Below are positions 28,223 to 37,481 of a stretch of DNA of 64,000 nucleotides, piece after piece (within the stretch, counting starts at the first letter, position 1; the number at the start of each line of letters is the position of its first letter). The DNA lies in the NCBI GenBank assembly GCA_016874135.1, contig VGVE01000003.1, positions 27,357 through 91,356 on the forward strand. Reading direction: 5' to 3'. The stretch is from Gammaproteobacteria bacterium (GTDB taxonomy: Bacteria; Pseudomonadota; Gammaproteobacteria; Pseudomonadales; Azotimanducaceae). The position numbers and the translations under genes are program-made. The notes below the pieces were generated by a model, which searched no databases, was not told the origin of the DNA, and saw only the letters and a list, made by a program, of their open reading frames with translations.

Positions 28223-29314
28223 ACCAGACGCTCGTTCTCATTGCCATCTATCTCGCTTTCTGCCATGACGGGAAAGCGCACTTCGGTCACAAACTCTTCA
28301 CCCACCAACTCCGCGCGAAGGGATGCCCTGTCACTGTAAAGCACCTGCAACCGATCGCGGATGTTCTTGATCGCCATACGGTTGCCTTCGCCGCCGGGGC
28401 TTACTCCAACCGGTGACACAGGATTGGTGATACGGATGTACACATCCGCTGTCTGATGCCGCGCTTTCACTACAACCGTGCCACCTTCGGCACGCGGCTG
28501 AACACCATGATAGATCGCATTTTCGATGAGCGGCTACAATATGAGCAGCGGAATACGAACACCCTCTGGTAACTCGCCAGTCTCCCACCGCAACTGCAAC
28601 CGGTCGCCAAGCCGCAGTTTTTCGATTCGCGCGTACCGTTCACAAAGGTCGAGCTCACTTCTGAACGGCACCTGGTTGCCAGCCTCATTCAGGCCGGCGC
28701 GGAACAGTTCACTTAGGTCTTCCACCACCGACTCGGCAGTATCCGGATCGACCGCAATGAAGCTGGCTATGATGTTCATGCTGTTGAAAAGGAAGTGCGG
28801 GCGGATACGCGACTGCAATGCCTGCAGGCGAGCCTGCAACTCGGACTGCTCCTTCACCCTGAGTCTTTGCTGCACATAGAAGTAACGCAGCGCAAGTCTC
28901 GAGATGATTGCGGAGACGATGAGCATTGCGCCAATGTGCTCCCAGTCCACCGGATCTGGGCCGAACTGGACCAGAATGCGATCCGCAATCAACCCTTCGA
29001 CGAAGGTAATCAGCAGCACCATCAGAAAGGCGGCAGCTGCACCGCCAATAACCGGCGAACGGTCCAGAAGACGCGGGGAAAGACAGAGCAAACCGGCGCT
29101 CGTCAGGGCGATCCATTGCACGATGAGGGAGAGCAGGGCAAAGCGCAGCCAGCTACCGTCGTCACCTGCAACTCAAAGCACACCCACGAGCAGCTGCGAA
29201 AACAGCACCACCAACGTCACCGCTGTGACGTTACACAGATCCGGGACAACAAAACGCGTGCCCTCGCTCAGAGCTGGCCTGTTGATATACTCACCCCTCT
29301 TCCTGACCGATCAT
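28219..29314 (-). pseudogene. algZ: LytS/AlgZ-type sensor kinase gene, multiply interrupted
   Basis: Translating through the stops gives a typical Alg[40 protein letters not shown] (membrane part), RIRPHFLFNSMNIIASF (histidine box), PLIENAIYHGV (N box) and GEGNRMAIKNIRDRL (G box). Three lesions break it: TGA at 29173-29175, TAG at 28534-28536 where IPLLIL[Q]PLIENA is expected (CAG to TAG), and a likely extra base in the G run at 29294-29297 separating ATG 29314 from the main frame. It heads the algR-hem operon, its 3' end overlapping algR. The N box lies beyond the TAG, so no active kinase can form. Confidence 0.85.
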
Positions 29315-29347
29315 CGCTTCCAGAAGAAGCGCACAACGAAGACACCT

Positions 29348-30751
29348 ATGACCACTCCAACAGCATCAGATTCCCTGCTGGTAGGCCGTTTGCAGGAGGC
29401 CACTGACCAGTTCGTACTCGAATTCACCGCATCAGTGAATTTCGACCGGCGCATGTATAGCCAAGACATTCGCGGCTCCGTCGCTCACGCGCGCATGCTG
29501 GCAGCAATCGGTGTACTTACCAGGGACGAAGCGGCCCGCATCGTAGCCGGATTGGAAACCATTCACAAAGAGATCGACTCAGGCGCCTTTGAATGGAAGG
29601 TAGCGCTCGAAGACGTGCACATGAACATCGAAAGCCGTCTCACCGACCTCATTGGCGACACGGGCAAAAAGCTCCACACCGGTCGCTCCCGCAACGACCA
29701 GGTCGCTACGGATATCCGCCTCTACCTGCGTGATTCGATTGACCGGATCGATGCACTGATGTCGCCGTTGCTGGATGCGCTGCTGGCCAAGGCGGCCGAA
29801 CATGCCGACACGATCATGCCTGGCTTCACCCATCTGCAACCGGCCCAACCGGTTACGTTCGGCCATCACCTGCTGGCATGGTTCGAGATGCTCTTGCGCG
29901 ACCGGGAGCGACTCCGGGATTGTCGGCGACGAGTCAACCGGCTGCCGCTCGGTTCTGCGGCTCTCGCAGGTTCAACCTTTCCACTCAAGCGGGAGCAGGT
30001 CGCCGAGGAACTGGGTTTTGACACACTCTGCGAGAATTCCCTGGACGCGGTCAGCGACCGCGACTTCGCCATCGAATTCGCGGCCGTAGCGAGCCTTGCC
30101 ATGGTGCACTTCTCTCGCTGGTGTGAAGAGATGATCATCTGGGCTTCCCAACAGTTTCAGTTCGTGAGCTTGCCGGACCGTTTCTGTACCGGCTCATCGA
30201 TCATGCCGCAGAAGAAGAATCCCGACGTACCGGAGCTGATTCGGGGCAAGACGGGACGTGTCACCGGCCACCTGATGTCGCTGCTGACTCTGATGAAGGG
30301 CCAGCCGCTCGCCTACAACAAGGATAACCAGGAAGATAAGGAACCGTTGTTCGACAGCATCGACACGCTTAGCAACTGCCTCACCGCGTTGAACGGTCTC
30401 ATTCCCAATCTCGAAGCCAACCGGGAAAACATGGCTGCTGCCGCCATCAACGGCTACACCACCGCCACCGATCTTGCGGACTACCTCGTCAAGCGAGGGA
30501 TGCCGTTCCGCGATGCCCATCATGTGGTAGGACGCGTGGTGGCGAGGGCAGTAAAGGAGCGCCGGCAGCTCCATGAGTTTTCCCTGCCGGAGTTGCAGGC
30601 TGAAGGGGGTGGCGCCAATGCGGTCTCCGCAGACGTTTTCGATGTGCTCCAGCCGATCGGATCAGCGAATGCGCGCAGCCATACCGGCGGTACTGCCCCC
30701 GCGGCCGTGCGGTCCGCCATTGAACGAGCGAAACAGAGACTTCAGATCTGA
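29348..30751 (+). CDS. argH: argininosuccinate lyase
   Basis: 467-residue fumarase/aspartase superfamily enzyme, last step of arginine synthesis. Visible: [29 protein letters not shown] near 117, [18 protein letters not shown] near 165 with the catalytic histidine region, and the signature loop [12 protein letters not shown] near 282-293. The frame is open 148 codons upstream through alg[14 protein letters not shown] at 29348 is the proper start. It is divergent from algZ with only 33 bases between the starts, so its promoter probably lies within the decayed algZ 5' end. Confidence 0.95.
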   Translation: MTTPTASDSLLVGRLQEATDQFVLEFTASVNFDRRMYSQDIRGSVAHARMLAAIGVLTRDEAARIVAGLETIHKEIDSGAFEWKVALEDVHMNIESRLTDLIGDTGKKLHTGRSRNDQVATDIRLYLRDSIDRIDALMSPLLDALLAKAAEHADTIMPGFTHLQPAQPVTFGHHLLAWFEMLLRDRERLRDCRRRVNRLPLGSAALAGSTFPLKREQVAEELGFDTLCENSLDAVSDRDFAIEFAAVASLAMVHFSRWCEEMIIWASQQFQFVSLPDRFCTGSSIMPQKKNPDVPELIRGKTGRVTGHLMSLLTLMKGQPLAYNKDNQEDKEPLFDSIDTLSNCLTALNGLIPNLEANRENMAAAAINGYTTATDLADYLVKRGMPFRDAHHVVGRVVARAVKERRQLHEFSLPELQAEGGGANAVSADVFDVLQPIGSANARSHTGGTAPAAVRSAIERAKQRLQI

Positions 30752-30890
30752 CGCCGTGTGGCAATGATCGCCGGGTGATGATTTTTTCCGGCCGGCGAAG
30801 ATAGAAACCGGTCCTTTCCTATACTGCAGAAGGCCTTCATGAATTGAGGCCGGCAGTAACAGGCATACCTGGGGAAAGGTCGCGCAGAGC

Positions 30891-32816
30891 ATGGTTGTTC
30901 ATCACTTACCGTTGCCACACAAGGCACCGGAAATCGACGTTGACCGGGTGCAGGCGATGGCGTCCCGGTTTGCGATGCATCATCGGCAGCGTTACCTCGA
31001 TGCCCTCGGCAAACTTGATGGACGCAAGCGTGAAATCCTCGCTGCGCTGCCGATGTTCTTTCACTGCAACCATCCGCTGCTGCTCGGCTATCTGCCGGAT
31101 GCACCCGCTGGCATTCGAGGGCACACCACTACAGGTGCGGATATCGCCGCGATCCATCGTTTCGTCCGCACTTTCGACGCTTCACTTCGACCCTCGCGTC
31201 AGGACATTGACGCCATCTTTCTCATGGGGAGCGGCGGCAGCCTGGGCCACACCGCGGACAGCGATATCGATCTCTGAGGTTGCTGCGACGTTGCCCTTCA
31301 CGAGGCACTCTCGCCGAAGCTGCGCAGCATTGAAAAGTGGGCCCTTGCCCATGGCCTGTCTGTGCAGGGTTTTCTCGTCGACGCCAGCTTCTTCCAGGAC
31401 CCTACGGATTCAGTGCACGGGCCGCTGTTGCTCGACGAGTTCTATCGCAGCGGCATCCATCTCACCGGTAAAGCACCGCTATGGTGGTACGTATCCGGAC
31501 CGAGTACGACGGAGTACGCACAGAGCGCCAAAGATCTGTACGCCGCGCGGCTGGTGAACCGGGATTCGGTGATCGATTTCGGCCCCGTCGGCCAACCGGA
31601 TGTCGCCACACTGTGCCAGGCCGGATTGGCGGAGCTGGAGCGGGCGCTTGAGACGCCACACAAGTCGTTGCTCAAGCTCGCGCTGGTCGAGTCCTATCTC
31701 ATCCACCCGGAGCAGCCACTGCTCTCCAGTCACTATCACCAGCTGATGCGCGACGGCGTAAACGATGTCACGCGCCTCGACACCTATCACATGCTCTATC
31801 ACTTTCTCGATGCCGCCCAGCCCCAGCGGCTGACGACCTACAGCGTCGACGATCTTTGCCAGCTCTTCGTCCGCAAGATCGTCAGCCGCGGCAGGGAAAT
31901 CGCGCGCGGAAGTCAACTGGCTGCACAAATCCGATCCTGGGGATTCAGTAACGAGCTCCTTCAGCGGCTTCGCCATCCAACCCGTATGCCCCTTGCCACA
32001 GTGCTGTCAGAAGTCAGACTGCTCGGTGGGCTGCTCAACAAGGGCGCCCGATATGGGCGACGGCTGGCGATGCTTGCACCCAAGATCAGCCCCGCACTGA
32101 TGGAGATCGAAGCTACGCTGCAACGTTTCGCGGAACCGGCAGATCCGCTGCTTCGACCGATGAACTCGGCATTGCTGCCGGACGTGCTTCCCAGCCTCGA
32201 AGTTCGACGGGTGCGCCAACAGTGGCGACTGGTCGAGGAGGGTCAGGTGCTCCGCAGCGCCGACAGCTGGGCCGAACTGCTGCTCTGGTTAAACATCAAC
32301 GCGATAGAGCCACGCGCATCCCAGATGCCAACCGTCTGATTCGATCAGGCCGCACAGTTCTGGATCGACGCCACTTCCAGACTCTTTGATCTGATGCTCT
32401 TCTTCAACGCCTTTCCTGATCCGGGAGATGACGGTGATCGGGTGATCACCACCTTCGATGATCCTCTCTCCTACAGCGGTTTCTTCGTCTGCAAGGCACG
32501 GATGGTGTGGTGCGTACAGTCCTCAGGCGACCAGCTCAGCTTTCAGTCCTTTCACGGTGAAAGTGGCGTACTCCACGCACTCTTGCTCGCCTGTAGCTGC
32601 CAAGGGGAGATTCGGATCGGCGCCGCCGCCTATGAGGACTCCACACTGGTGCAAAGAATCCGGAATCTCCTGAACGATGCATGCACCAAAGTTCGGGAAG
32701 CTCAGCCGTTCGAAGTTTCCATTGGCCGCCGTCGATATCGGATCAGCTGCTCACCGGACGGTAAACCCGAAGCCACCCTAGCCACGGTTCCGGAAAGGAT
32801 CCGCAGCGACGGCTGA
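30891..32816 (+). pseudogene. cyaA: class I adenylate cyclase gene with two in-frame TGA stops
   Basis: One reading frame of 642 codons from ATG 30891 is cut by TGA at 31275-31277 and 32337-32339. The catalytic segment FLMGSGGSLGHTADSDIDL ends directly at the first stop, where class I cyclases have tryptophan (SDLDLW), so TGG to TGA is likely. Downstream parts (LLLDEFYRSGIHLTGKAPLWW reading in two pieces, KLALVESYLIHP, FNAFPDPGDD) keep their frame. A TATACT hexamer at 30820 may be the -10 box. Neighbours argH and lptM-lysA match the Pseudomonas order. cAMP synthesis by this enzyme is presumably lost unless readthrough occurs. Confidence 0.85.
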
Positions 32817-32899
32817 ACCTGACAGCGCCCTCGCCTTGGCGTCGGGATCGCAACAGCCTCGTGTTATAGTCGCACGCCTGCAACAGCCTGGAGCGCTCC

Positions 32900-33058
32900 G
32901 TGCGCTGGTTGATCATCATCACCTTCAGTCTCATGACAGCCACCTGCGGGCAGAAGGGGCCTCTGTACATTCCTGAATCGCATGTTCCTGTATCGCATAG
33001 TCCTGGATCGTACATTCATGGAACGCACACGACTGACGTCCACCTGATCGGTCGCTGA
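32900..33058 (+). CDS. lptM: LPS translocon maturation lipoprotein LptM (YifL-type)
   Basis: 52 residues from GTG 32900 (GGAG six bases upstream). The signal VRWLIIITFSLMTA is followed by TCGQKGPLYIPE; the CGQKGPLYxP sequence after the lipid-modified cysteine is the LptM hallmark. LptM binds LptD/LptE at the outer membrane and assists LptD disulfide rearrangement. The tail is repetitive and histidine/serine-rich (PESHVPVSHSPGSYIHG). It directly precedes lysA, its usual position. The lipobox TATC is weaker than consensus. Confidence 0.8.
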   Translation: MRWLIIITFSLMTATCGQKGPLYIPESHVPVSHSPGSYIHGTHTTDVHLIGR

Positions 33059-33067
33059 CGCCACGCC

Positions 33068-34315
33068 ATGCTCGAACGCCGCGCTGATGGTTTCTACGTC
33101 GAAGACGTTGCACTCGATCGTATTGCCGACGACGTGGGTACACCTGCGTGGGTGTATTCATCTGCTGCGATCACATCGCGCCTCATGCGGCTGCAAGCGG
33201 CTTTCGCAGGCTTCGATCACCGGATCTGCTTTTCGGTCAAAGCCAATTCAAATCTCTCGATTCTGAAGCTCTTTCGCGACGCCGGTGCCGGCTTCGACAT
33301 CGTTTCCGGCGGCGAGCTTGAACGTGTCCTCGCAGTCGAAGCTGTACCTGAAACGATAATCTTTTCCGGGGTGGGCAAGCGCATCGACGAGGTCGATTTT
33401 GCCCTCAAGGTGGGTATTGGCTGTTTCAATGTCGAGAGCGCCGCAGAGCTGGATCGTCTTGCCGCCCGCGCGGCGCTCCTTGGCCGGGTCGCACCGGTCT
33501 CGCTGCGCATCAACCCGGACATCGATGCCCGCACGCATCCTTATATTTCCACCGGCCTCAAGGAGAGCAAGTTCGGCATACCGATGTCGCAGGCGCTTGA
33601 TATTTACCGGTACGCCTCGCGCAATCCCGCACTCGCGATCCATGGGATCGATTGCCACATCGGTTCGCAGATCAGTGATCGCGAGCCCCTCCTGCAAGCA
33701 TTCGATGCGATGTTACAATTGCGCAGTGAACTGCTCGAAGCCGGAATTCCGGTTCGGCATCTCGATCTCGGTGGTGGCCTCGGTATTGCTTACCAGAACG
33801 AACCGGATTTTGATGTCGAAGGTTACGGCGCTGCCATCGCCCGTCGCTTGCGCGGCGAGGATCTGCAGGTGTTTTTTGAGCCCGGGCGATTTCTCGTCGG
33901 CAACAGTGGGCTGCTCCTCACTCGGGTTGAGTACCTCAAACCCGGCGTTACACCAGCTGACCGCAGCTTCGCCATTGTTGATGCTGCCATGAGCGAGCTT
34001 ATCCGCCCGGCACTCTATTCAGCCTTTCACGAAGTGGTTCCACTGGGACCTACGGACCAAAACGCACGCGTGTGGGATGTAGTCGGGCCGGTTTGTGAAA
34101 GTGCTGACTTCCTGGCGAAAGATCGACACCTGGCTTTGGCTCAAGATCAATTGCTCGCGATACTGTCCGCCGGCGCCTACGGCTCCGTACAGTCCTCCAA
34201 CTACAACACCCGGCCACGCGCTGTCGAAGTTCTGGTCAGCGGTACAGGATTTAAAACCGTTCGCCGGCGAGAGACACTGCGCGAACTTCTGGCAAATGAG
34301 CGGGAGTGCCTGTGA
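33068..34315 (+). CDS. lysA: diaminopimelate decarboxylase
   Basis: 415-residue fold-III PLP enzyme that makes L-lysine from meso-diaminopimelate. The PLP lysine is K58 (ICFSVKANSN), the glycine loop LDLGGGLGIAY near 237, the substrate site EPGRFLVGNSG near 273 and the C-terminal GAYGSVQSSNYN with the active-site tyrosine partner segment. ATG lies nine bases after lptM. Its stop overlaps the dapF start, giving a coupled run lysA-dapF-DUF484-xerC. Confidence 0.95.
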   Translation: MLERRADGFYVEDVALDRIADDVGTPAWVYSSAAITSRLMRLQAAFAGFDHRICFSVKANSNLSILKLFRDAGAGFDIVSGGELERVLAVEAVPETIIFSGVGKRIDEVDFALKVGIGCFNVESAAELDRLAARAALLGRVAPVSLRINPDIDARTHPYISTGLKESKFGIPMSQALDIYRYASRNPALAIHGIDCHIGSQISDREPLLQAFDAMLQLRSELLEAGIPVRHLDLGGGLGIAYQNEPDFDVEGYGAAIARRLRGEDLQVFFEPGRFLVGNSGLLLTRVEYLKPGVTPADRSFAIVDAAMSELIRPALYSAFHEVVPLGPTDQNARVWDVVGPVCESADFLAKDRHLALAQDQLLAILSAGAYGSVQSSNYNTRPRAVEVLVSGTGFKTVRRRETLRELLANERECL

Positions 34316-35154
34316 CGCGACTCCGATTCAGCAAGATGCATGGCCTCGGCAATGATTTCATGGTCATCGACGCGCTGACCCAGGAAATCAACTTTACACC
34401 TGAGCAGATCAGCGCCTGGGCCGACCGGCACACCGGGATCGGCTTTGACCAGTTGCTGCTGGTATGTGCGCCAAGTGATCCGGCTGCTGACTTCCGATAT
34501 CGCATCTTCAACGCCGACGGTTCAGAAGCTGAACAGTGCGGTAATGGCGCGCGCTGCATTGCGCTGTTCGTGCAGCTGAATGACCTGGCGTCGCGGGATG
34601 AACTGGTCTGGCAAACCAGCAATGGCCGGATCATTACGCGTTACGCCGGTGACGGACAGGTTGAAGTCGACATGGGAGAACCGCGACTGCAACCCGCACA
34701 GATTCCTGTACTCGCCACGCCAGATCCAGAGAGCTACTGTGTGCAGCTCTGCACAGATGACCAAAGTTTTGCAGCAGTGCCGGTGTCCATCGGCAATCCG
34801 CATGCGGTGCTCTTCGTCGACAGCGTGGTGTCCGCCCCGGTGACCGAGGTCGGCGCAAAACTCACCCGGCATCCGTTGTTTCCGGAAGGTGCCAACATCG
34901 AATTCTGTGAAGTAGTCGAGCCGGGTTTCATTCGCCTGCGCGTTTTCGAACGTGGCGTCGGCGAAACGCGCGCCTGTGGCAGCGGAGCCTGCGCGGCGGT
35001 GGTTGCCGGCATACTTACTGAGCGATTGCGAGATCGCGTCAAGGTATCGTTGCCGGGTGGCAAGATCCGCATCAACTGGGGAGGCCCCGGTCAATCTCTG
35101 AAGATGACCGGACCCGCCACACTCGTTTACGACGGGAGTCTTGAAATCGCATGA
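34312..35154 (+). CDS. dapF: diaminopimelate epimerase
   Basis: 280-residue cofactor-independent epimerase that converts LL- to meso-diaminopimelate for peptidoglycan and lysine. The two catalytic cysteines are in DGSEAEQCGNGARC and ETRACGSGACA. GTG at 34312 overlaps the lysA stop and has GGAG five bases upstream; another GTG at 34306 is possible. It is coupled to the DUF484 gene by ATGA. Confidence 0.95.
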   Translation: MTRLRFSKMHGLGNDFMVIDALTQEINFTPEQISAWADRHTGIGFDQLLLVCAPSDPAADFRYRIFNADGSEAEQCGNGARCIALFVQLNDLASRDELVWQTSNGRIITRYAGDGQVEVDMGEPRLQPAQIPVLATPDPESYCVQLCTDDQSFAAVPVSIGNPHAVLFVDSVVSAPVTEVGAKLTRHPLFPEGANIEFCEVVEPGFIRLRVFERGVGETRACGSGACAAVVAGILTERLRDRVKVSLPGGKIRINWGGPGQSLKMTGPATLVYDGSLEIA

Positions 35155-35816
35155 GCGCAAAAGCCGCCAGCGTGCTGGATGATGCTGCAGTAGAACAATG
35201 GCTGCGTCAGCATCCGGGCTTCTTTCTGTCCCGCTCCGCGCTGATCAGCGAACTGCAGCTGCCACATGAGAGTGGCTCCGCCGTCAGTCTCATCGAGCGT
35301 CAGGTGCGAATCCTGCGTGATCGCAACGTCACCATGCGCAAGCGCCTCAATGAATTGCTGCAAGCAGCTCGCGATAACGACACGCTGTTCGCAAAAACCC
35401 GCTCTCTCACGCTCACTCTGCTGGATGTCAGCAGCTGGCAGGAGTTGAATGAGGTGCTCGCCACCAACATGCTCATCGACTTCGAAGCCGACTATGTGTG
35501 TTGTCATCTCCAGGGCGCAGACCCCCGCCTCGACTACATCAGCGGCAGCGATGATGAGCTGCCGACAACGGCACTCAATCCCGGCAACCAGGCCGTGTGT
35601 ATGGCCTTGCGCGAAGATGAGATGAAACGCCTCTTTCCACTGCAATCGCCGGACACTGCCGGCAGTGTCGTGTTCATTCCGATCCTTCGGAGTTCGCTCC
35701 AGGGTTGTCTGGTGGTGGGGTCGCGTGATCCTTCACGGTTCAGCGCGGACATGGAAACCCTCTTCGTGCGTTATATTGGAGACGTGTTATCCAGGACTGT
35801 CGCCGGACTGTCGTGA
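35151..35816 (+). CDS. DUF484 family protein
   Basis: 221 residues with the DUF484 pattern: VEQWLRQHPGFFLSRSALI at the N-terminus, SLIERQVRILRDRNVTMRKRL coiled coil near 47-67, then a GAF-like domain with GSVVFIPIL and GCLVVGSRDPSRF. The family is always between dapF and xerC in these bacteria; its function is unknown. Coupled to both neighbours by four-base overlaps. Confidence 0.9.
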   Translation: MSAKAASVLDDAAVEQWLRQHPGFFLSRSALISELQLPHESGSAVSLIERQVRILRDRNVTMRKRLNELLQAARDNDTLFAKTRSLTLTLLDVSSWQELNEVLATNMLIDFEADYVCCHLQGADPRLDYISGSDDELPTTALNPGNQAVCMALREDEMKRLFPLQSPDTAGSVVFIPILRSSLQGCLVVGSRDPSRFSADMETLFVRYIGDVLSRTVAGLS

Positions 35817-36718
35817 CACACGAGCTCGAGAAATTCCTGGACTGTCTGCGCTATCAGCGCGACTACTCGCCGCATACCATCGCCGCCTATCGCCGCGATC
35901 TCGGTGTGTTCCTCAGTTTCCTGGACGACCATCAGCTCGAGCCCCGCGGCTGTCGCCATCTGCATATCACCGAACATATCGGCCAACTGCGACGTGCCGG
36001 TCTCTCGCCCCGTTCTGTCCAGCGGCATCTGTCGAGCATCCGTCGCTTCTTTCACTTCCTGAAATCAAAACAGCTCGTCACTGACAATCCCGCCACCGTC
36101 GTCACGGGGCCGAAGAAGAAACAGCGCCTGCCCTCCGTACTCGATGCCGATCAGGTGCAACAGCTGCTGGCGTGGACACCGGAAACGGATCTTGAGAAAC
36201 GTGATCGCGCCATGATCGAGTTGTTGTACGGCAGCGGGCTGCGTCTTGCCGAACTGATCGCTGCACGCGTGCGGGACGCGGATCTCGATGGCGGATTCAT
36301 CACCGTTCTGGGCAAGGGGCGCAAGACCCGGCAGGTGCCACTTGGCAGCCTCTGCATCAAGGCGTTGCGGGACTGGCTCGATACACGGCCCGCACCTTCA
36401 GCAGACGCTCCGCTGTTCACCGGACGGAATGGAACGCCGATCAGCCCACGCACCGTGCAGAAGCAACTCAAGAACATTGCGTCGCGTCAGTTGCAGACTG
36501 ACGCCCCGCACCCACACATGCTCCGCCACAGTTTTGCGAGCCACATCCTCGAATCTTCAGGTGATCTGCGCGCCGTGCAGGAGTTGCTTGGTCACGCCAA
36601 CCTCTCCACCACGCAGGTCTATACACACCTCAACTTCCAGCATCTCGCCGAGGTCTACGACCGCGCTCATCCACGCGCGCAAGCTGCATCCAAAGGCCGC
36701 TCCAAATCCGGTTCGTGA
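35813..36718 (+). CDS. xerC: tyrosine recombinase XerC
   Basis: 301 residues. The N-terminal SAM-like core-binding domain (YSPHTIAAYRRDL) precedes the catalytic domain with R144, K168, H235, R238, H261 and the nucleophile Y270 (TTQVYTHLNF), all present. With XerD it resolves chromosome dimers at dif during division. GTG start overlaps the DUF484 stop. The position after dapF-DUF484 is the classical xerC locus, which distinguishes it from an integrase; no attachment site or prophage is nearby. Confidence 0.95.
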   Translation: MTHELEKFLDCLRYQRDYSPHTIAAYRRDLGVFLSFLDDHQLEPRGCRHLHITEHIGQLRRAGLSPRSVQRHLSSIRRFFHFLKSKQLVTDNPATVVTGPKKKQRLPSVLDADQVQQLLAWTPETDLEKRDRAMIELLYGSGLRLAELIAARVRDADLDGGFITVLGKGRKTRQVPLGSLCIKALRDWLDTRPAPSADAPLFTGRNGTPISPRTVQKQLKNIASRQLQTDAPHPHMLRHSFASHILESSGDLRAVQELLGHANLSTTQVYTHLNFQHLAEVYDRAHPRAQAASKGRSKSGS

Positions 36719-36740
36719 TTTTCACGGGAAAAAATCCGAA

Positions 36741-37451
36741 TTGAACCGAAGACTTCTCACCTTCGACCTCGACAATACCTTGTGGGATGTGAATGCGGTC
36801 ATCATCGCGGCAGAGAAAGCGATGCGTGGCTGGTTGGAGGTGCACGTTCCTGAAGTGGTTGCCTTCTATCAGACCCAGGGCGTCGCTGACATCAGGTCGC
36901 GCGTTATCGCCGAACATCCCGAATTCAGACACAATCTTTCGCGCCTGCGGACACTGGTTGTACAGCGGTCCATCGAGGCTTGCGGTTACGGCCCTGCGCA
37001 AGCTTCCACTCTGGCACAGGCTGCGTTCACGGTTTTCATGGAGTGCCGACACCGTGTGCAGTACTTTGAAGGTGCGCTGGAAACGCTCGACCAGCTGGCC
37101 GGTAACTACACGTTGGCTGCCTTGTCAAACGGCAATGCTGATATCGCCCGGCTCGGTCTGGACCGCTACTTTTCCTTTTCCTGCTCAGCCGCCGATGTCG
37201 GCGCAAGCAAACCGGCTCCTGACATGTTCCTCGCAGCGCTTAACCGTGCGGGGGTGAAAGCTCGTGACGCTGCACACGTTGGTGATCACCTCCACGACGA
37301 TATCGCAGGTGCGATCGGTGTTGGCATGCATGCCGTGTGGTGTAACTTTGTTGGTCAGGAACGACCCGCCGACTCCGTCGCTCCTTCAGCCACCGTGACC
37401 TCGTTGGCTGCCCTGCTCGCTGTCATCGAAGACCTCTTCAGCGCGCGCTGA
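36741..37451 (+). CDS. HAD-superfamily hydrolase, YigB-like
   Basis: 236 residues. Motif I LTFDLDNTLWDVN near 6-18, motif II ALSNGNADI, motif III lysine in VGASKPAPDMF and motif IV HVGDHLHDDIAGA. YigB-type enzymes dephosphorylate FMN and sugar phosphates. The start is ambiguous: TTG at 36741 after GGGA fits the family N-terminus; the frame is open well into xerC. It follows xerC as in Pseudomonas and Escherichia coli and converges on thrC with no clear terminator between. Confidence 0.85.
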   Translation: MNRRLLTFDLDNTLWDVNAVIIAAEKAMRGWLEVHVPEVVAFYQTQGVADIRSRVIAEHPEFRHNLSRLRTLVVQRSIEACGYGPAQASTLAQAAFTVFMECRHRVQYFEGALETLDQLAGNYTLAALSNGNADIARLGLDRYFSFSCSAADVGASKPAPDMFLAALNRAGVKARDAAHVGDHLHDDIAGAIGVGMHAVWCNFVGQERPADSVAPSATVTSLAALLAVIEDLFSAR

Positions 37452-37481
37452 GCACTCACCAGAAGCAGATCACGTTCAAGG

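Noticed and set aside
30891..32816. TGA read as tryptophan (alternative code), suggested by the cyaA stop at a Trp position
   Set aside because: Many intact genes here (rho, xerC, hslR, hemB's neighbours, trxA) end properly in TGA, often in four-base overlaps with the next start; TAG stops also interrupt genes.
35813..36718. Integrase of a genomic island
   Set aside because: The tyrosine recombinase sits in the dapF-DUF484 cluster, overlaps DUF484 and has XerC sequence; no attachment repeats or phage genes are near.
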